Of a stretch of 64,000 bases of DNA, positions 8,293 to 16,128 are shown piece by piece. Origin of the DNA: CBDCGJ01 sp965238305 (GTDB lineage Bacteria > Pseudomonadota > Alphaproteobacteria > GCA-2731375). The stretch covers positions 496,001 to 560,000 of the forward strand of contig CBDEHK010000001.1 in the NCBI GenBank assembly GCA_965238305.1, read 5' to 3'. The position numbers were made by a program, and so were the translations under genes. Position 1 is the first letter of the stretch. Each line of letters begins with the position of its first letter. Under the pieces are notes generated by a model that ran no database searches, was not told the DNA's origin, and worked only from the letters and a program-made list of their open reading frames with translations.

Positions 8293-9580
8293 GGCACCCC
8301 TGCCGACGCCAAAATCAAAGGCCGACATTGAAATACTGCAACGGATGCGTAAAAAGATCGCCGTTGAACGGGCCCGCCAAAGCCCCTTTTGGGCCGACAA
8401 ACTGGCCAATATCAATAGCGACAAACTGGACGATCCCGAGGAATGGGGCAAAATTCCGATCCTGCACAAAGAAGAACTGCGGGCCTTGAGCGCGGCAGAG
8501 TTCTATCGCGATTTCTGCCACGGCACAAAGTCGGATTATGCGGAATATTGGCGGTCCGGCGGCAGCACTGGCAAACCCTTATTCTATCCGCGAAGCAAGG
8601 AAGACTTGCGTTACAATATGCTGGGTTTCACCCGCACCTTTACCTGCATGGGGATTGCGGCCGGGGCGGCGGCGCATCTTTCCTTCCCCCTTGGCATTCA
8701 TCCGGCCGGCCATATGTGGGCCCGCGCCGGCGAAATCATGGGCCTGGCCATGGCTTGGGTCGGTGCCGGTAACTCCGCCCCGTCCGAAGCCCAGCTGCAA
8801 TTGATCGAGATGCTGAAACCCGATCTATGGATGGGGATGTCGAGTTATGGGCTACATCTGGCAAATCTGGCGGAAAGTCTGGATATCGACCTGACCGCAT
8901 CCAGCGTCGAACGTATTCTCTGTACCGCCGAGCCTTTGTCGATGGCAAAACGGCAGAAGCTGCAACGGATGTGGGGCGCCGATGTATTCGATGCTTTCGG
9001 GATGACGGAAATTTCGATGATGGGGGCGGAAGCGGGCAGCGCCGGCGAATTACATATCTGGACCGATCTGGCCCATATTGAAGTGGTCGATCCGGAAAGT
9101 CATCAACCGGTGGCGCCGGGAGCGCCCGGCGCTCTGGTCGTCACCTCGCTTTACGGTAACAATTGCACCCCGTTCCTGCGCTGGTTCTCCGGCGATATCG
9201 TGGTCTATCAGGAAGAAGGCTCTAGCGACAGTCCGCTATCGGTCTTCCCGGTTCTACGCCACGCCCACCGCACCGCCGGGTTCTTCAAAGTCCGCGGTGT
9301 CAATATCAACCATGCGGAATTGGAAGATCTGATGTTTGACGACGCCGCGATCGGTGATTTCAAAGCCGCGGCAGTGAATGATGGCGGTCTGGACGATTTG
9401 CGCCTGTCCATTGAGATTGCCAAGGGGCAGCACCCCCAACAAGTGAGCGACTTGATCGCGCAGAAAATAAAAGCAACTTTCGAAATTAGTCCTATTATCG
9501 AACAACTGCCGACCGGAACATTGGCGGCGGAATTTGAGAGCAGCGTCAAAGCGCCACGCTTTGCTGATTTGCGGGAATAA
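8282..9580 (+). CDS. PaaK-type AMP-forming ligase (phenylacetate-CoA ligase-like)
   Basis: 432 residues; ATGs at 8282 and 8285 overlap the end of the upstream gene by 11 or 8 bases. The phosphate-binding loop is WRSGGSTGKPLFYPRSK. FDAFGMTEISMMGAEAG matches the adenylate-binding FGxTE motif and FKVRGVNINHAELED the hinge region. The size and loop are those of PaaK-like enzymes, which adenylate an aromatic or other small acid and transfer it to CoA or another thiol. Tight coupling to the twin Fe-S proteins suggests activation of the compound they reduce. That substrate assignment is inference only. Confidence 0.82.
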   Translation: MMNEAPLPTPKSKADIEILQRMRKKIAVERARQSPFWADKLANINSDKLDDPEEWGKIPILHKEELRALSAAEFYRDFCHGTKSDYAEYWRSGGSTGKPLFYPRSKEDLRYNMLGFTRTFTCMGIAAGAAAHLSFPLGIHPAGHMWARAGEIMGLAMAWVGAGNSAPSEAQLQLIEMLKPDLWMGMSSYGLHLANLAESLDIDLTASSVERILCTAEPLSMAKRQKLQRMWGADVFDAFGMTEISMMGAEAGSAGELHIWTDLAHIEVVDPESHQPVAPGAPGALVVTSLYGNNCTPFLRWFSGDIVVYQEEGSSDSPLSVFPVLRHAHRTAGFFKVRGVNINHAELEDLMFDDAAIGDFKAAAVNDGGLDDLRLSIEIAKGQHPQQVSDLIAQKIKATFEISPIIEQLPTGTLAAEFESSVKAPRFADLRE

Positions 9581-9597
9581 ATTAGGGGAAATTGATT

Positions 9598-10017
9598 ATG
9601 GAATATTGGCTGTTTAAATCGGAACCGGGCGCCTGGTCCTGGGAAGATCATCAAAAAGAGGGCAAAAAGGGCGCGGAATGGGATGGTGTCCGCAACTATC
9701 AGGCCAACAATTATATGAAAGCGATGAAAATCGGCGACAAAGCTTTCTTCTACCATTCGGTGAATGAAAAACGCATCGTCGGCATCGTCGAGGTGATCAA
9801 AGAACATTACCCCGACCCTACAGATGCAAAGGGCCGCTTCGGCATGGTCGATCTGCGGGCCATCGAAACCGTGCCCAATCCGGTCACCCTGGAAGATATA
9901 AAAGCCGATGCGCGGTTCAAGGATTTGGCGTTGGTGAACAATACCCGCTTGTCGGTGCAGCCGGTGGACACAAAGTCCTGGAAAGCGATCTGCAAGATGG
10001 GCGGCGTCAAAGGGTAG
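9598..10017 (+). CDS. EVE domain protein
   Basis: 139 residues. MEYWLFKSEPGAWSWEDH and WDGVRNYQANNYMK, then KAFFYHSVNEKRIVGIVEV, are diagnostic for the EVE fold, a PUA-related reader of modified bases in DNA or RNA. The ATG at 9598 is used because AGGGGAA precedes it at good spacing; a TTG six bases upstream is less likely. In many alphaproteobacteria an EVE gene follows gpsA (often with a YciI gene between), so the Fe-S/ligase block appears inserted into that neighbourhood. Confidence 0.93.
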   Translation: MEYWLFKSEPGAWSWEDHQKEGKKGAEWDGVRNYQANNYMKAMKIGDKAFFYHSVNEKRIVGIVEVIKEHYPDPTDAKGRFGMVDLRAIETVPNPVTLEDIKADARFKDLALVNNTRLSVQPVDTKSWKAICKMGGVKG

Positions 10018-10025
10018 CGGCGTTC

Positions 10026-11273
10026 GTGATAGCCAGAACTTTCCAATCGATGCTACCACGCCCACTATTTTCCGCGGCGAATGAAGAACGATTTCAGACG
10101 GCGTGCCGGCAACGGTCGGTGGCGATATCGAAACGCGTGGTTTATTTCACGATGGTGAACCTTGTCCTTTTCACCGGTTGGGACGCCCTTATCGACGCCG
10201 AGCAGCTAATCATTACAATCCCTATTCGCATTGGCTGCATCGCTTATTTTGTTTTTCTTGCCGTGATGACAGGAAATCAGCGAGTCACCAGCAGCAATCG
10301 ATTATGGTTATTGCTGGTTGCCTCAGCCAATGCGGCACTGACGCTCGATTTCGCGTTGATCTTAGCGGTGCTGCCGAACGGTGCGTTCATCGGTGTGCCG
10401 GGTCATATCATCGTTATTGTCACCATTCCGACCTTGATTTCCGGACTAAGGCCCGCGGCGGTCTGCCTTCTGCCCATGCTTATTCTGCCTAATCTTGTGA
10501 TGTTGATCAGTGGCGAAGCGGCGGTCGTGGTGATCAATGCCAATATCTGGATTGTTAGTGCCGCGTCATTGACCTTGCTGGTCAGTTATTTTTTTGAACT
10601 GCTGGATCGACGCGCCTTTGCCCTGGAGCTGTCGGTCGAGGCCGAAAAAGAGCGCGCCGACGATCTGTTACGTAATATTCTACCGGTCAGCATTGCCGAG
10701 GAATTGAAAGAACATCACCGCACGGTGCCGCAAAATATTCCTGCCGCCTCCGTCCTGTTTGCCGACCTGGCCGGCTTCACCCGCTTGGCGCAAGACATGC
10801 CGGCGGAAAAACTTGTTGGTTTGTTGGATGAACTATTCACAAGCTTCGACCAACTGTCACATAAATTAGGGGCGGAAAAAATCAAGACCATCGGCGATAG
10901 CTACATGGCGGCGACCGGCGTGCCGTCATCGCAAGAAGATCATGCCGAACGCGCGGTGAAGCTGGCCTTGGCGATGCAGGACGCGCAAAACGTCTTCAAT
11001 GGTCGCCACGGCTTGAAACTCAAACTGCGCATCGGGATTAATTCGGGGTCGCTGGTCGCCGGCGTCATCGGGCAGCATAAATTCGCATACGACTTGTGGG
11101 GTGATACGGTCAATGTAGCGCAACGCATGGAGGCCCATGGCGTTGCCGGTGAAATCCAAATCTCCGAACCAACCAAGACCTTGCTGCCGCCCGGCTATAT
11201 TTTTCGCGCGCAAGGTTCGATCGACCTGAAAGGGCACGATCCGATCGATGCCTATTTTGTCAATCGCGCGTAA
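10026..11273 (+). CDS. Membrane-bound class III adenylate/guanylate cyclase
   Basis: 415 residues from a GTG at 10026 (an ATG at 10050 is an alternative). The N-terminal half holds about five or six hydrophobic helices, a MASE-like membrane sensor. A short linker with LLRNILPVSIAEELKEH leads to the cyclase domain. The catalytic features are present: metal Asp in FADLAGFTRLA, EKIKTIGDSYMAATG, GINSGSLVAGVIG, and the transition-state Asn/Arg in LWGDTVNVAQRM. The Lys of EKIK and the Asp of YDLWGD favour ATP, so cAMP is the probable product. It follows the EVE gene by eight bases. Confidence 0.9.
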   Translation: MIARTFQSMLPRPLFSAANEERFQTACRQRSVAISKRVVYFTMVNLVLFTGWDALIDAEQLIITIPIRIGCIAYFVFLAVMTGNQRVTSSNRLWLLLVASANAALTLDFALILAVLPNGAFIGVPGHIIVIVTIPTLISGLRPAAVCLLPMLILPNLVMLISGEAAVVVINANIWIVSAASLTLLVSYFFELLDRRAFALELSVEAEKERADDLLRNILPVSIAEELKEHHRTVPQNIPAASVLFADLAGFTRLAQDMPAEKLVGLLDELFTSFDQLSHKLGAEKIKTIGDSYMAATGVPSSQEDHAERAVKLALAMQDAQNVFNGRHGLKLKLRIGINSGSLVAGVIGQHKFAYDLWGDTVNVAQRMEAHGVAGEIQISEPTKTLLPPGYIFRAQGSIDLKGHDPIDAYFVNRA

Positions 11274-11328
11274 TATTTTAAAAACGGTTTGTAACATGAC
11301 AAAAACAAAATGGTGGGGAGACAGATTG

Positions 11329-12348
11329 ATGGAACGAGCGGACTGGTTAGCGCAGACAAGGGAAGAAATATTGGAGCCGGATTTGCCGATCTGCGATCCC
11401 CATCACCACCTTTGGGACTTTCCGAATTATCGTTATCTGCTAGATGAACTGCTGACCGATACCAATAGCGGCCACAAAATCGTCAGCACGGTCTTTGTCG
11501 AATGCGGTGCTTTCTATCGTGCACAGGGCCCGGAGGACTTGGCGCCGGTTGGTGAAATTGAGGCGGTCAATGGTCAAGCGGCGATGGCGGCCAGCGGCCT
11601 CTATGGCGATACCAGGGCGTGTGCCGGTATTGTCGGTCATGCCAACCTGTTATTGGGCGACAAGGTACAGGACGTGTTGCAAGCACAAATTGCCGGCGGC
11701 GGCGCGCCCAGCCGCTTTCGCGGTATTCGCCATTCCGGCAGTTGGCATACGAGCGACGATATTCGCAATTCCCATTCAGGCGCGCCTGAACACATTTTCC
11801 TCGATGACACGTTCCGCCAGGGCTTTGCGCAGCTGGCGCCCCATAATCTCAGTTTTGAAGGTTGGCTCTATTTCAATCAAATTCCGGAACTGACCGAATT
11901 GGCGCGGGCGTTTCCGGAGACCACGATAATTTTCAATCACTTCGGCGGACCTTTAGGCATTGGCCCCTATGCCGGCAAGCGCGATGAGGTATTTGCGGCC
12001 TGGCGCGACAGTGTTGTCGAGCTGGCAAAATGCGAAAATGTTGTTGCCAAGCTGGGCGGCCTGGGCATGGCGATCTGCGGCTTTCAATTTCATAAACGTG
12101 ACAGACCGCCAGGATCAGAAGAGCTGGCGCAGCATTGGGCACCTTACGTTCAACACGCCGTCGATTGTTTTGGCCCCGATCGCTGCATGTTCGAAAGCAA
12201 CTTTCCGGTCGACAAAGTCTCCTGCAGTTATGCGGTTCTGTGGAACGCCTTCAAACGCCTGGCCAGCGGCCATTCAGCGGGCGAAAAAACGGCGCTGTTC
12301 CACGATACTGCCAGCCGAATTTACCGGCTCGATTCGCAAGATAGTTAA
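11329..12348 (+). CDS. Amidohydrolase family 2 (PDC lactonase-like) hydrolase
   Basis: 339 residues from the ATG at 11329, preceded by GGGGAG. The N-terminal ICDPHHHLWDFPNYRY is the metal-binding HxH on strand one of a TIM-barrel amidohydrolase. NHFGGP supplies the middle His and FESNFPVDK the late acidic residue. The closest families are 2-pyrone-4,6-dicarboxylate lactonase and related lactone/amide hydrolases; the substrate is unknown. The open frame reaches back to 11248 inside the cyclase gene, but that part is not family-like. Probably the last gene of the tsaD-gpsA transcription unit or its own unit after a 55-base gap. Confidence 0.85.
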   Translation: MERADWLAQTREEILEPDLPICDPHHHLWDFPNYRYLLDELLTDTNSGHKIVSTVFVECGAFYRAQGPEDLAPVGEIEAVNGQAAMAASGLYGDTRACAGIVGHANLLLGDKVQDVLQAQIAGGGAPSRFRGIRHSGSWHTSDDIRNSHSGAPEHIFLDDTFRQGFAQLAPHNLSFEGWLYFNQIPELTELARAFPETTIIFNHFGGPLGIGPYAGKRDEVFAAWRDSVVELAKCENVVAKLGGLGMAICGFQFHKRDRPPGSEELAQHWAPYVQHAVDCFGPDRCMFESNFPVDKVSCSYAVLWNAFKRLASGHSAGEKTALFHDTASRIYRLDSQDS

Positions 12349-12467
12349 AATTGTTGATAAAATAAAATCGCATATTTCTTAACATTAAGGGAAAATTAAG
12401 TAGCAGCTGGCAATTCTGTTTGTGTTGAAACGTATTATCCAACAATTTATTACTAGGAACACATTTT

Positions 12468-13046
12468 ATGAAGAAACTCATAGCTGCTCTTTCAATGACC
12501 TCTGTCTTATTGATCGCGACCGCGGTTCACGCTGAAGGTGAACATGTTGCCCCGATCAAGGCTTATATTGCCGAAAGCTTGAAAGCCGCCATGACCGAGA
12601 CCGTCGTCGTCGAAGCGATCGTGGGGCAGAATACAGCCCATGCGAACCTCAACAATGGCGACATTGACAAGCTGGACAAACAATGGCGGGCGGAGGTCGA
12701 CGCCGGTAGTAAACCAATGATCGATGCTGTGACCAGCAACGCCCTTTCCGCCTATTTGGTGGGAATGAAAGAGGCTGGCCAAGGTAAGATCACGGAAGTC
12801 TTCGTTATGGACAACAAAGGTTTGAATGTTGGCGTCAGTGACGTGACCTCCGACTATTGGCAAGGCGATGAAGGGAAATTCAAAAAATCTTTCGGGGCCG
12901 GCGCCAGTGGTGTTTTTATTGACGACGTCGAAAAAGATGACTCAACTCAAAGTTTGCAGTCGCAAGCCAGTTTTACCATTGTCGATCCAGCTAGTGGTAA
13001 AGCCATTGGTGCCGTGACTTTCGGCATCAATGTTGACGAACTTTAA
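12468..13046 (+). CDS. Secreted PDC/Cache sensor-like protein
   Basis: 192 residues. A signal peptide (MKKLIAALSMTSVLLIATAVHA, about 22 residues, cleavage after AHA-type HA/E) is followed by one PDC/Cache-like ligand-binding domain with no membrane anchor or output domain. The segment ITEVFVMDNKGLNVGVSD matches the central strands of PDC sensors and ASFTIVDPASGKAIGAVTFGI the last strands. A strong terminator follows and the next gene is a chemoreceptor. It may bind a ligand in the periplasm and hand it to that receptor; this is inference. Confidence 0.8.
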   Translation: MKKLIAALSMTSVLLIATAVHAEGEHVAPIKAYIAESLKAAMTETVVVEAIVGQNTAHANLNNGDIDKLDKQWRAEVDAGSKPMIDAVTSNALSAYLVGMKEAGQGKITEVFVMDNKGLNVGVSDVTSDYWQGDEGKFKKSFGAGASGVFIDDVEKDDSTQSLQSQASFTIVDPASGKAIGAVTFGINVDEL

Positions 13047-13078
13047 ACCCGCAATACCAACACATGTTGCCGAAAATC

Positions 13079-13110
13079 GGGCAAGCTTTGGCCTAGGCCT
13101 TGGCTTGCCC
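13079..13110 (+). terminator. Rho-independent terminator after the PDC sensor gene
   Basis: A long inverted repeat lies between the PDC gene and the chemoreceptor gene: arm GGGCAAGC with GCTTGCCC, and an inner palindrome GGCCTAGGCC. A T-rich stretch (ATTTTCCTTT) follows. It would end transcription of the PDC gene 30 bases before the next ATG, so the chemoreceptor probably has additional promoter input. Confidence 0.75.
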
Positions 13111-13141
13111 ATTTTCCTTTCCCTTTAGAAAGCTCCTGCAA

Positions 13142-14836
13142 ATGTCTGTAGATACCTCGCTAACCGAACAGAATTCGACCGAACCCGCTGAAAAGCAGAA
13201 AAAGTCACTCGGCCGAATTGTAGCGATCCAGATCGCCTTTGCGTTGTTGGTTGGTCTAATGGCCATGGCAGGTATTCTGTTGATGCAACAATCCCAGCAG
13301 TCGAAAGCGGCGGCCATGCGATCAGCGGCCGCCACCGCCGACCTGTTCGCTAAACAAATTGCCGGGGCGGTGCGGTGGAAAAAAGTCGACTTGATTAAAA
13401 CCTCTCTGGACGACCTAAGGGCGACACTGCCAACGAACGTCTCGAACGTTAATGTCTATGCGAAAGGCCAAAGCATCTTCTCTGGGGCGCCGGAAGAAGG
13501 GGGCGTGCCGGTATTCGACATCGACGGGCATGTCGCCAACAGCAGCGATTTATTGACGCGCGAAAAAGGAAACGTGATCGAAGTTGGTCGTTTCTATCTT
13601 GCCGTGCAGCCGATCCAAATGATCAAGAAGGGCAAAGCCATCAGGGTTGGCACGCTAGTTTTTGCCTGGAGCCATGCGGATGCCGACGCTGCCTTTCGCC
13701 AGGCGTTGACAGTCTCGGCCATTGTCACAGTGGTAACCACCGCCTTGATCGCGCTGCTGGTGGTATATTTGCTTCGACGCACCGCCTTGACCCCGATTAA
13801 TCAGATCACCGAAACTATGCGCAGTTTGGCCAGAGGCAATCATGATGTCGACGTGCCCAACCAGGACCGGGTCGACGAAATTGGTGCCATGGCACGCGCC
13901 GTATTAGTCTTCAAGGAAGACCAAGCCCGTATCCAACAACTGGAAAAAGACCAAAAAGAGCAAGAAAAAGTTGCCCAGGAAAACAGCCAAAAAGAACGAA
14001 CCCGTTTAGCCGATCAATTAGATGAGAAAGTCAAAGGCTCCGCCGCGACGATAGCGACGGCGGTGGACAAACTGCGTGAGGCCTCGCAGGTATTGGATCA
14101 GAACGCGGCGGTAACGTCAGAACGCAGCGACAATGTCGCGAAGACAATCGAGGACGCCGCGGCGGCCGTTGAAGTTGTATCCGACGCCAGCGGGCAATTA
14201 GCCGAGGCCGTGTCCGAGATCGCGCAACAAGTCCGCCAAGCCCAGGATATCTCGGCGCAAGCTGTCGAGCAGGCCGAAGAAACCAATCGACGGATCGATA
14301 ATCTGTCGGGTGCGGTGCAAAAAATTGGCGAAGTGGTTAATTTGATCAACGATATTGCCGAGCAAACAAACTTGCTGGCGCTCAATGCCACCATCGAATC
14401 TGCACGTGCCGGTGAAGCCGGCAAGGGCTTTGCCGTGGTGGCCGGAGAAGTCAAAAGTCTGGCCAGCCAAACTTCCCGAGCGACGGATGAAATTGCTGCG
14501 CAAATAAACGAAGTGCGAAACGAAACCGAAGCGTCCGTCATCGCGATGCGCGGTATCAACGATGTGATTGGCAATATCAATGAATTATCGGTGATGATTA
14601 GCGGCGCCGTTGAAGAACAAGGGGCGGCAACCCGGGAAATCGCTCAAAGCGCCGCCCGTGCCGCGAACAGCAACAACGAAATGCGCGAAAGCATTGGCGA
14701 AGTCGGCGAAATCGCTCAACGGACCGGCCACAGCGCCAGCGACGTACGCGACGTAACCGATGAATTAACCCAGGAAAGCGCCCAGCTTGCCGACGCCATC
14801 GAAAGCTTCCTACAGGTTATCCGCGCCGCCAAATAA
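13142..14836 (+). CDS. Methyl-accepting chemotaxis protein
   Basis: 564 residues. Membrane helix one spans about 25-47 and helix two about 190-211, enclosing a periplasmic domain of about 140 residues with FDIDGHVANSS, a Cache-like sensor. A HAMP domain follows (about 212-265) and then a long coiled coil with the hairpin tip EQTNLLALNATIESARAGEA, diagnostic of chemoreceptors. It signals to CheA/CheW. The ATG at 13142 gives a normal cytoplasmic N-terminus; no strong ribosome site is visible. The secreted PDC protein upstream is a possible partner. Confidence 0.96.
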   Translation: MSVDTSLTEQNSTEPAEKQKKSLGRIVAIQIAFALLVGLMAMAGILLMQQSQQSKAAAMRSAAATADLFAKQIAGAVRWKKVDLIKTSLDDLRATLPTNVSNVNVYAKGQSIFSGAPEEGGVPVFDIDGHVANSSDLLTREKGNVIEVGRFYLAVQPIQMIKKGKAIRVGTLVFAWSHADADAAFRQALTVSAIVTVVTTALIALLVVYLLRRTALTPINQITETMRSLARGNHDVDVPNQDRVDEIGAMARAVLVFKEDQARIQQLEKDQKEQEKVAQENSQKERTRLADQLDEKVKGSAATIATAVDKLREASQVLDQNAAVTSERSDNVAKTIEDAAAAVEVVSDASGQLAEAVSEIAQQVRQAQDISAQAVEQAEETNRRIDNLSGAVQKIGEVVNLINDIAEQTNLLALNATIESARAGEAGKGFAVVAGEVKSLASQTSRATDEIAAQINEVRNETEASVIAMRGINDVIGNINELSVMISGAVEEQGAATREIAQSAARAANSNNEMRESIGEVGEIAQRTGHSASDVRDVTDELTQESAQLADAIESFLQVIRAAK

Positions 14837-14954
14837 TGTGCGGCGGTCTATAGCGCCATCCGCATGTACACGCGCGCGAATGGCGGGTCTTTGCCGCCAC
14901 CGGGGGCTGGGCAATAACAATTGCGTTGATCAGTAATCTTGTCGAGGGCAGCGG

Positions 14955-15383
14955 CTATTTTGTTACCAGACCCTTAAAAGATTTGGCCGCGATCTGTTTA
15001 AACACGTCCTTGCCCTGCTGAATTTGATTGTTATAGACCAAATTCCAATCGGTCGTGATCGCGCCGTTAGCATAAAAACCGGTCCAGCCTGTAATCGACA
15101 TACAATTGGCTTGGGCGTTGTTCCAATTGACGCTCCACGAGATCAGGTTGGCATAGACATATCCAACCGCATCATAGGCGATATTCTGGCAACCTGTGTT
15201 CGGCGCCCGGTTTACGTAACTGCCCGTCAACTCGCCAGTTGGCGAAATCGTATTGATGGTGAAAGTCGATCCATATTGGTTCTGCCAAGCCGATAACCCA
15301 GCCAGCTGGCTTTCCTCGCTCTGAGCGGTATAGCTAAAGAAAGCCAATGTGAACGTCAGGATCAAACTCAAAATATGTTTCAT
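14955..15383 (-). CDS. Rhizavidin-like biotin-binding protein (avidin family)
   Basis: 142 residues. A signal peptide covers about residues 1-22. The mature part has avidin strand motifs in order: WQNQYGSTFTI (Asn35 and Ser39 at the streptavidin N23/S27 positions), GELTGSYVNRA (Tyr56), WSVNWNN, SITGWTGFY, TTDWNLVY and GKDVF with the late Asp126. TGCQN and ANCMS place cysteines at 65 and 94, the disulfide pair I recall from dimeric rhizavidin. GAGGA precedes the start. It is monocistronic, convergent with the chemoreceptor gene, and its surroundings are strikingly AT-rich, hinting at transfer. Likely an exported high-affinity biotin binder. Confidence 0.88.
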   Translation of the reverse strand: MKHILSLILTFTLAFFSYTAQSEESQLAGLSAWQNQYGSTFTINTISPTGELTGSYVNRAPNTGCQNIAYDAVGYVYANLISWSVNWNNAQANCMSITGWTGFYANGAITTDWNLVYNNQIQQGKDVFKQIAAKSFKGLVTK

Positions 15384-15675
15384 TGTATTAGTTTCCTCAA
15401 ATTTTAAGTTGTTTTATTGAACAAAATCAGAACCCAAAACAGAGATACAGACGTATATTATTCTACATAAAGTAATTGAATGCACGTATTTTTATTATTT
15501 AAATACGGTTTATAATTTCCGTTTAAATTCGCGCAAGTCTAATTATATGACATGTAGATCCGGCCCCAACGCTGATCGTCGGGAAATTCTGAACGAAATA
15601 AAAACAGCCTGCGAAATTCTCGCCGCTTATTTTCATCAACTTGTCATGGGGGTCGTTTTCTATGTCAGGGTTAGC

Positions 15676-16128
15676 TCAGAGCGATTTTTTCATATCGACC
15701 CGATCGAAACCGCTTTCCTGGCCGCGGTGATATTCCCGCCAGCCTATTTTGCGGTAGAGCGCAAGGTTTTCAACCATTTTGATGTTGGTGTAGAGACGTA
15801 TTTCGCGGTAAGCCATTTCACGTGCCTGCTGATCCGCCAATTCAAGCAGCGCGCGCCCTAATCCTTGGCCCTGCACGTCCGGATGGACGGCGATATTGTC
15901 GAGGAGCAGATGGTCCTCTCGCCGCATTAACACCAAAGCGCCGGTTAGGCGTCCGCCAACCTCGGCCAGCCAAACAATATCATTCCGGATTTGTGCCGCA
16001 TGGTCGTCAACCATCGGTCCGGGTTCGCGCCCCATTCGCGTGATGTAATGGCGATACGCGTCCGCCACCAAATCGGTCATAGCCGGCGCATCATCCGCCT
16101 CAGCACGTCGCAGGGTCCAGTTGTTCAT
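15676..16128 (-). CDS. GNAT family N-acetyltransferase
   Basis: 150 residues. LLLDNIAVHPDVQGQGLGRALLELADQQA carries the acetyl-CoA pyrophosphate loop (Q-G-Q-G-L-G, quoted only as a pattern here), and ENLALYRKIGWRE is the usual C-terminal GNAT segment. The substrate is unknown. Its ATG overlaps the ilvD stop by four bases (ATGA), so it is translated with ilvD. Confidence 0.9.
   Translation of the reverse strand: MNNWTLRRAEADDAPAMTDLVADAYRHYITRMGREPGPMVDDHAAQIRNDIVWLAEVGGRLTGALVLMRREDHLLLDNIAVHPDVQGQGLGRALLELADQQAREMAYREIRLYTNIKMVENLALYRKIGWREYHRGQESGFDRVDMKKSL

Noticed and set aside
11248..11328. Upstream extension of the amidohydrolase frame
   Set aside because: It overlaps the cyclase gene and lacks a ribosome site, while GGGGAG precedes the ATG at 11329.
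15547..15861. Plus-strand frame of 104 codons
   Set aside because: Its second half is antisense to the GNAT gene and the product has no recognisable pattern.
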